Source: Bugulina stolonifera (lineage: Eukaryota > Bryozoa > Gymnolaemata > Cheilostomatida > Bugulidae). Taken from it: DNA of 64,000 nucleotides. The notes beneath the pieces were generated by a model. The model saw nothing but the letters and a program-made list of their open reading frames with translations, ran no database searches and was not told where the DNA came from. The position numbers were made by a program, and so were the translations under genes. How positions within the stretch are numbered: position 1 is the first letter of the stretch; each line of letters starts with the position of its first letter. This document shows, one piece after another, positions 62,846 through 64,000 of the stretch. The stretch lies in contig OW285188.1 in assembly GCA_935421135.1 (NCBI GenBank), forward strand, positions 21,987,233-22,051,232. The letters run 5' to 3'.

Positions 62846-63654
62846 TGGCAACCAAAAAGAAATATGATTAACAAATGAATCTTAAGGCTGTTTTGCGGAC
62901 CATATTATTTTTAATTACCTTAGAAATTATATCGCACTACCTTTTGTATTTACAGACTACACTTTTTTAGTGATTCCATGGGTTTTAGTATCTACAGATA
63001 AAATGCATGTTATGTTATGCACTCATACCAGCAATTAGTCGAACAGTTTGCCACAGCCATTAAGTTACTAATGGCTGTCCAACTACCATAGTTTGGAATA
63101 TTCTAGGGTTAATCTAGCGATCGATGTTCGGTAGGCACAGCCAATCACATTAGCGAATACATATGTGTACGCAAATCCAGAAGGTCAACATAGTAAAACG
63201 CAGAATTCAGAAAAATTTTGGATGTACATTGTATGTTGAAAAGGGCACTTAATATCCAGGAGTGTGCCAATGCTGTAGGGTCACGTAACTTATGTCAGTT
63301 AATCAGCTACATGGCAATGACTGCCATGATGCTCTAATATTGGAGGGTAGTAAGAAAGTAATAACAAATTATATTCGTTTGTAGTCCACTTCCTTTTAAT
63401 ATTTATCATTGAATTAGTCAACATTTATGAAAAATTAAACTGATCTGTTTTAACGCGTGTTCCGAACATATGTTGGAAGCAGCACAAGCTCTCCTTTATA
63501 TAAATATAAACAGCGAACAGTAGACTACTACAATAATTCTTTTCTACACAAGTTGCAGTAATGGAGCTTCACACCAAAAAAAATCTAGCAAAGCCTACAA
63601 AACCAAAATATACATGTACAAGACAAAAAATGAACCAGCCACCAGGATCGGTGT

Positions 63655-63727
63655 TGCCGAAACCCGGGATCGAACCAGGGACCTTTAGATCTTCAGTCTA
63701 ACGCTCTCCCAACTGAGCTATTTCGGC
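63655..63727 (-). tRNA. tRNA-Phe (anticodon GAA)
   Basis: 73 nt on the minus strand: acceptor GCCGAAA/TTTCGGC plus A, D arm with GCTCAGTTGGGAGAGC, anticodon loop with GAA, T arm GGTTCGATCCC. A run of six T follows about 25 nt downstream. Confidence 0.95.
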
Positions 63728-64000
63728 TGGTGAACACAAAATGATCAACTGATAACAACGTCCACATTCATTACAAAATCAATATCTTACCTGTGTACAC
63801 CTTTATCATTCTAAAAATTGACTATATAGTATTCAACATAAAGGTGGAAACAGATTTACGAAATTTGTGCCATTATTCGGCGCAAAATAACGGTGGAGCG
63901 GACAAGGCATCACAAAATTGAGCCAAAACACCCTGTCCGCCAAGGATCAAGCATGTTCAACTTTTATGTTGCGCTCTCAATAATGTTGGTTTCTGATTGG
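63728..64000. other. Right-edge non-coding DNA
   Basis: Nothing decisive. The last 150 bases are less AT-rich and could be the edge of a neighbouring gene, but no exon is supportable. Confidence 0.3.

Noticed and set aside
63868..64000. Possible first exon or promoter of a neighbouring gene
   Set aside because: A slightly different base composition only; no ORF or splice evidence within the window.

Overview
This window is eukaryotic. Coding sequence is broken into short exons with GT...AG introns, the tRNA genes carry internal A and B boxes, and AT-rich non-coding DNA is full of mini- and microsatellites. The one large gene encodes MAM domains, an animal extracellular module, so the source is a metazoan. 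Short introns, abundant TACATGTA-type palindromes and an all-MAM giant protein suggest a non-vertebrate animal. A sponge is my first guess and a mollusc or other lophotrochozoan the second; neither is proven.

Nearly the whole window (61882 down to 1688, minus strand) is one gene. I could chain 124 coding exons without an in-frame stop or a phase conflict. They sum to about 20.28 kb, or about 6,760 residues, roughly 740 kDa. The chain has an initiator Met and hydrophobic signal peptide at 61882-61846, then 38 complete MAM domains and the start of a 39th. The 3' end is not resolved: MAM39 breaks off at a donor site at 1687 and nothing MAM-like follows in 1-1687.

The MAM domains are arranged in threes. 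A Ser/Thr/Pro-rich, mucin-like linker follows MAM 3, 6, 9, 12, 15, 18, 21, 24, 27, 30, 33 (short) and 36. Only the 1/2 and 13/14 junctions carry a similar stretch out of register. The supermodule period is about 4.5 kb of genomic DNA. Domain borders almost always coincide with phase-1 introns (1-1 modules). Inside the domains the intron set is mosaic: most MAMs use 3-4 exons, MAM34 lies almost wholly in one 563-bp exon.

Introns hold many tandem arrays: 27 bp x about 62 at 21430-23100, 36 bp at 43125-43560, 20 bp at 16955-17350, 33 bp at 11360-11640, 10 bp at 45980-46120 and others. Some are built from copies of the adjacent 5' splice site. Palindromic foldbacks lie at 25161-25291, 32458-32535 and 19998-20070. 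Two near-identical tRNA-Pro genes lie at the left edge, two identical tRNA-Ser(AGA) genes lie antisense inside introns near the 5' end, and a tRNA-Phe gene plus a decayed tRNA-Phe copy lie upstream of the start codon. No second protein-coding gene could be supported.
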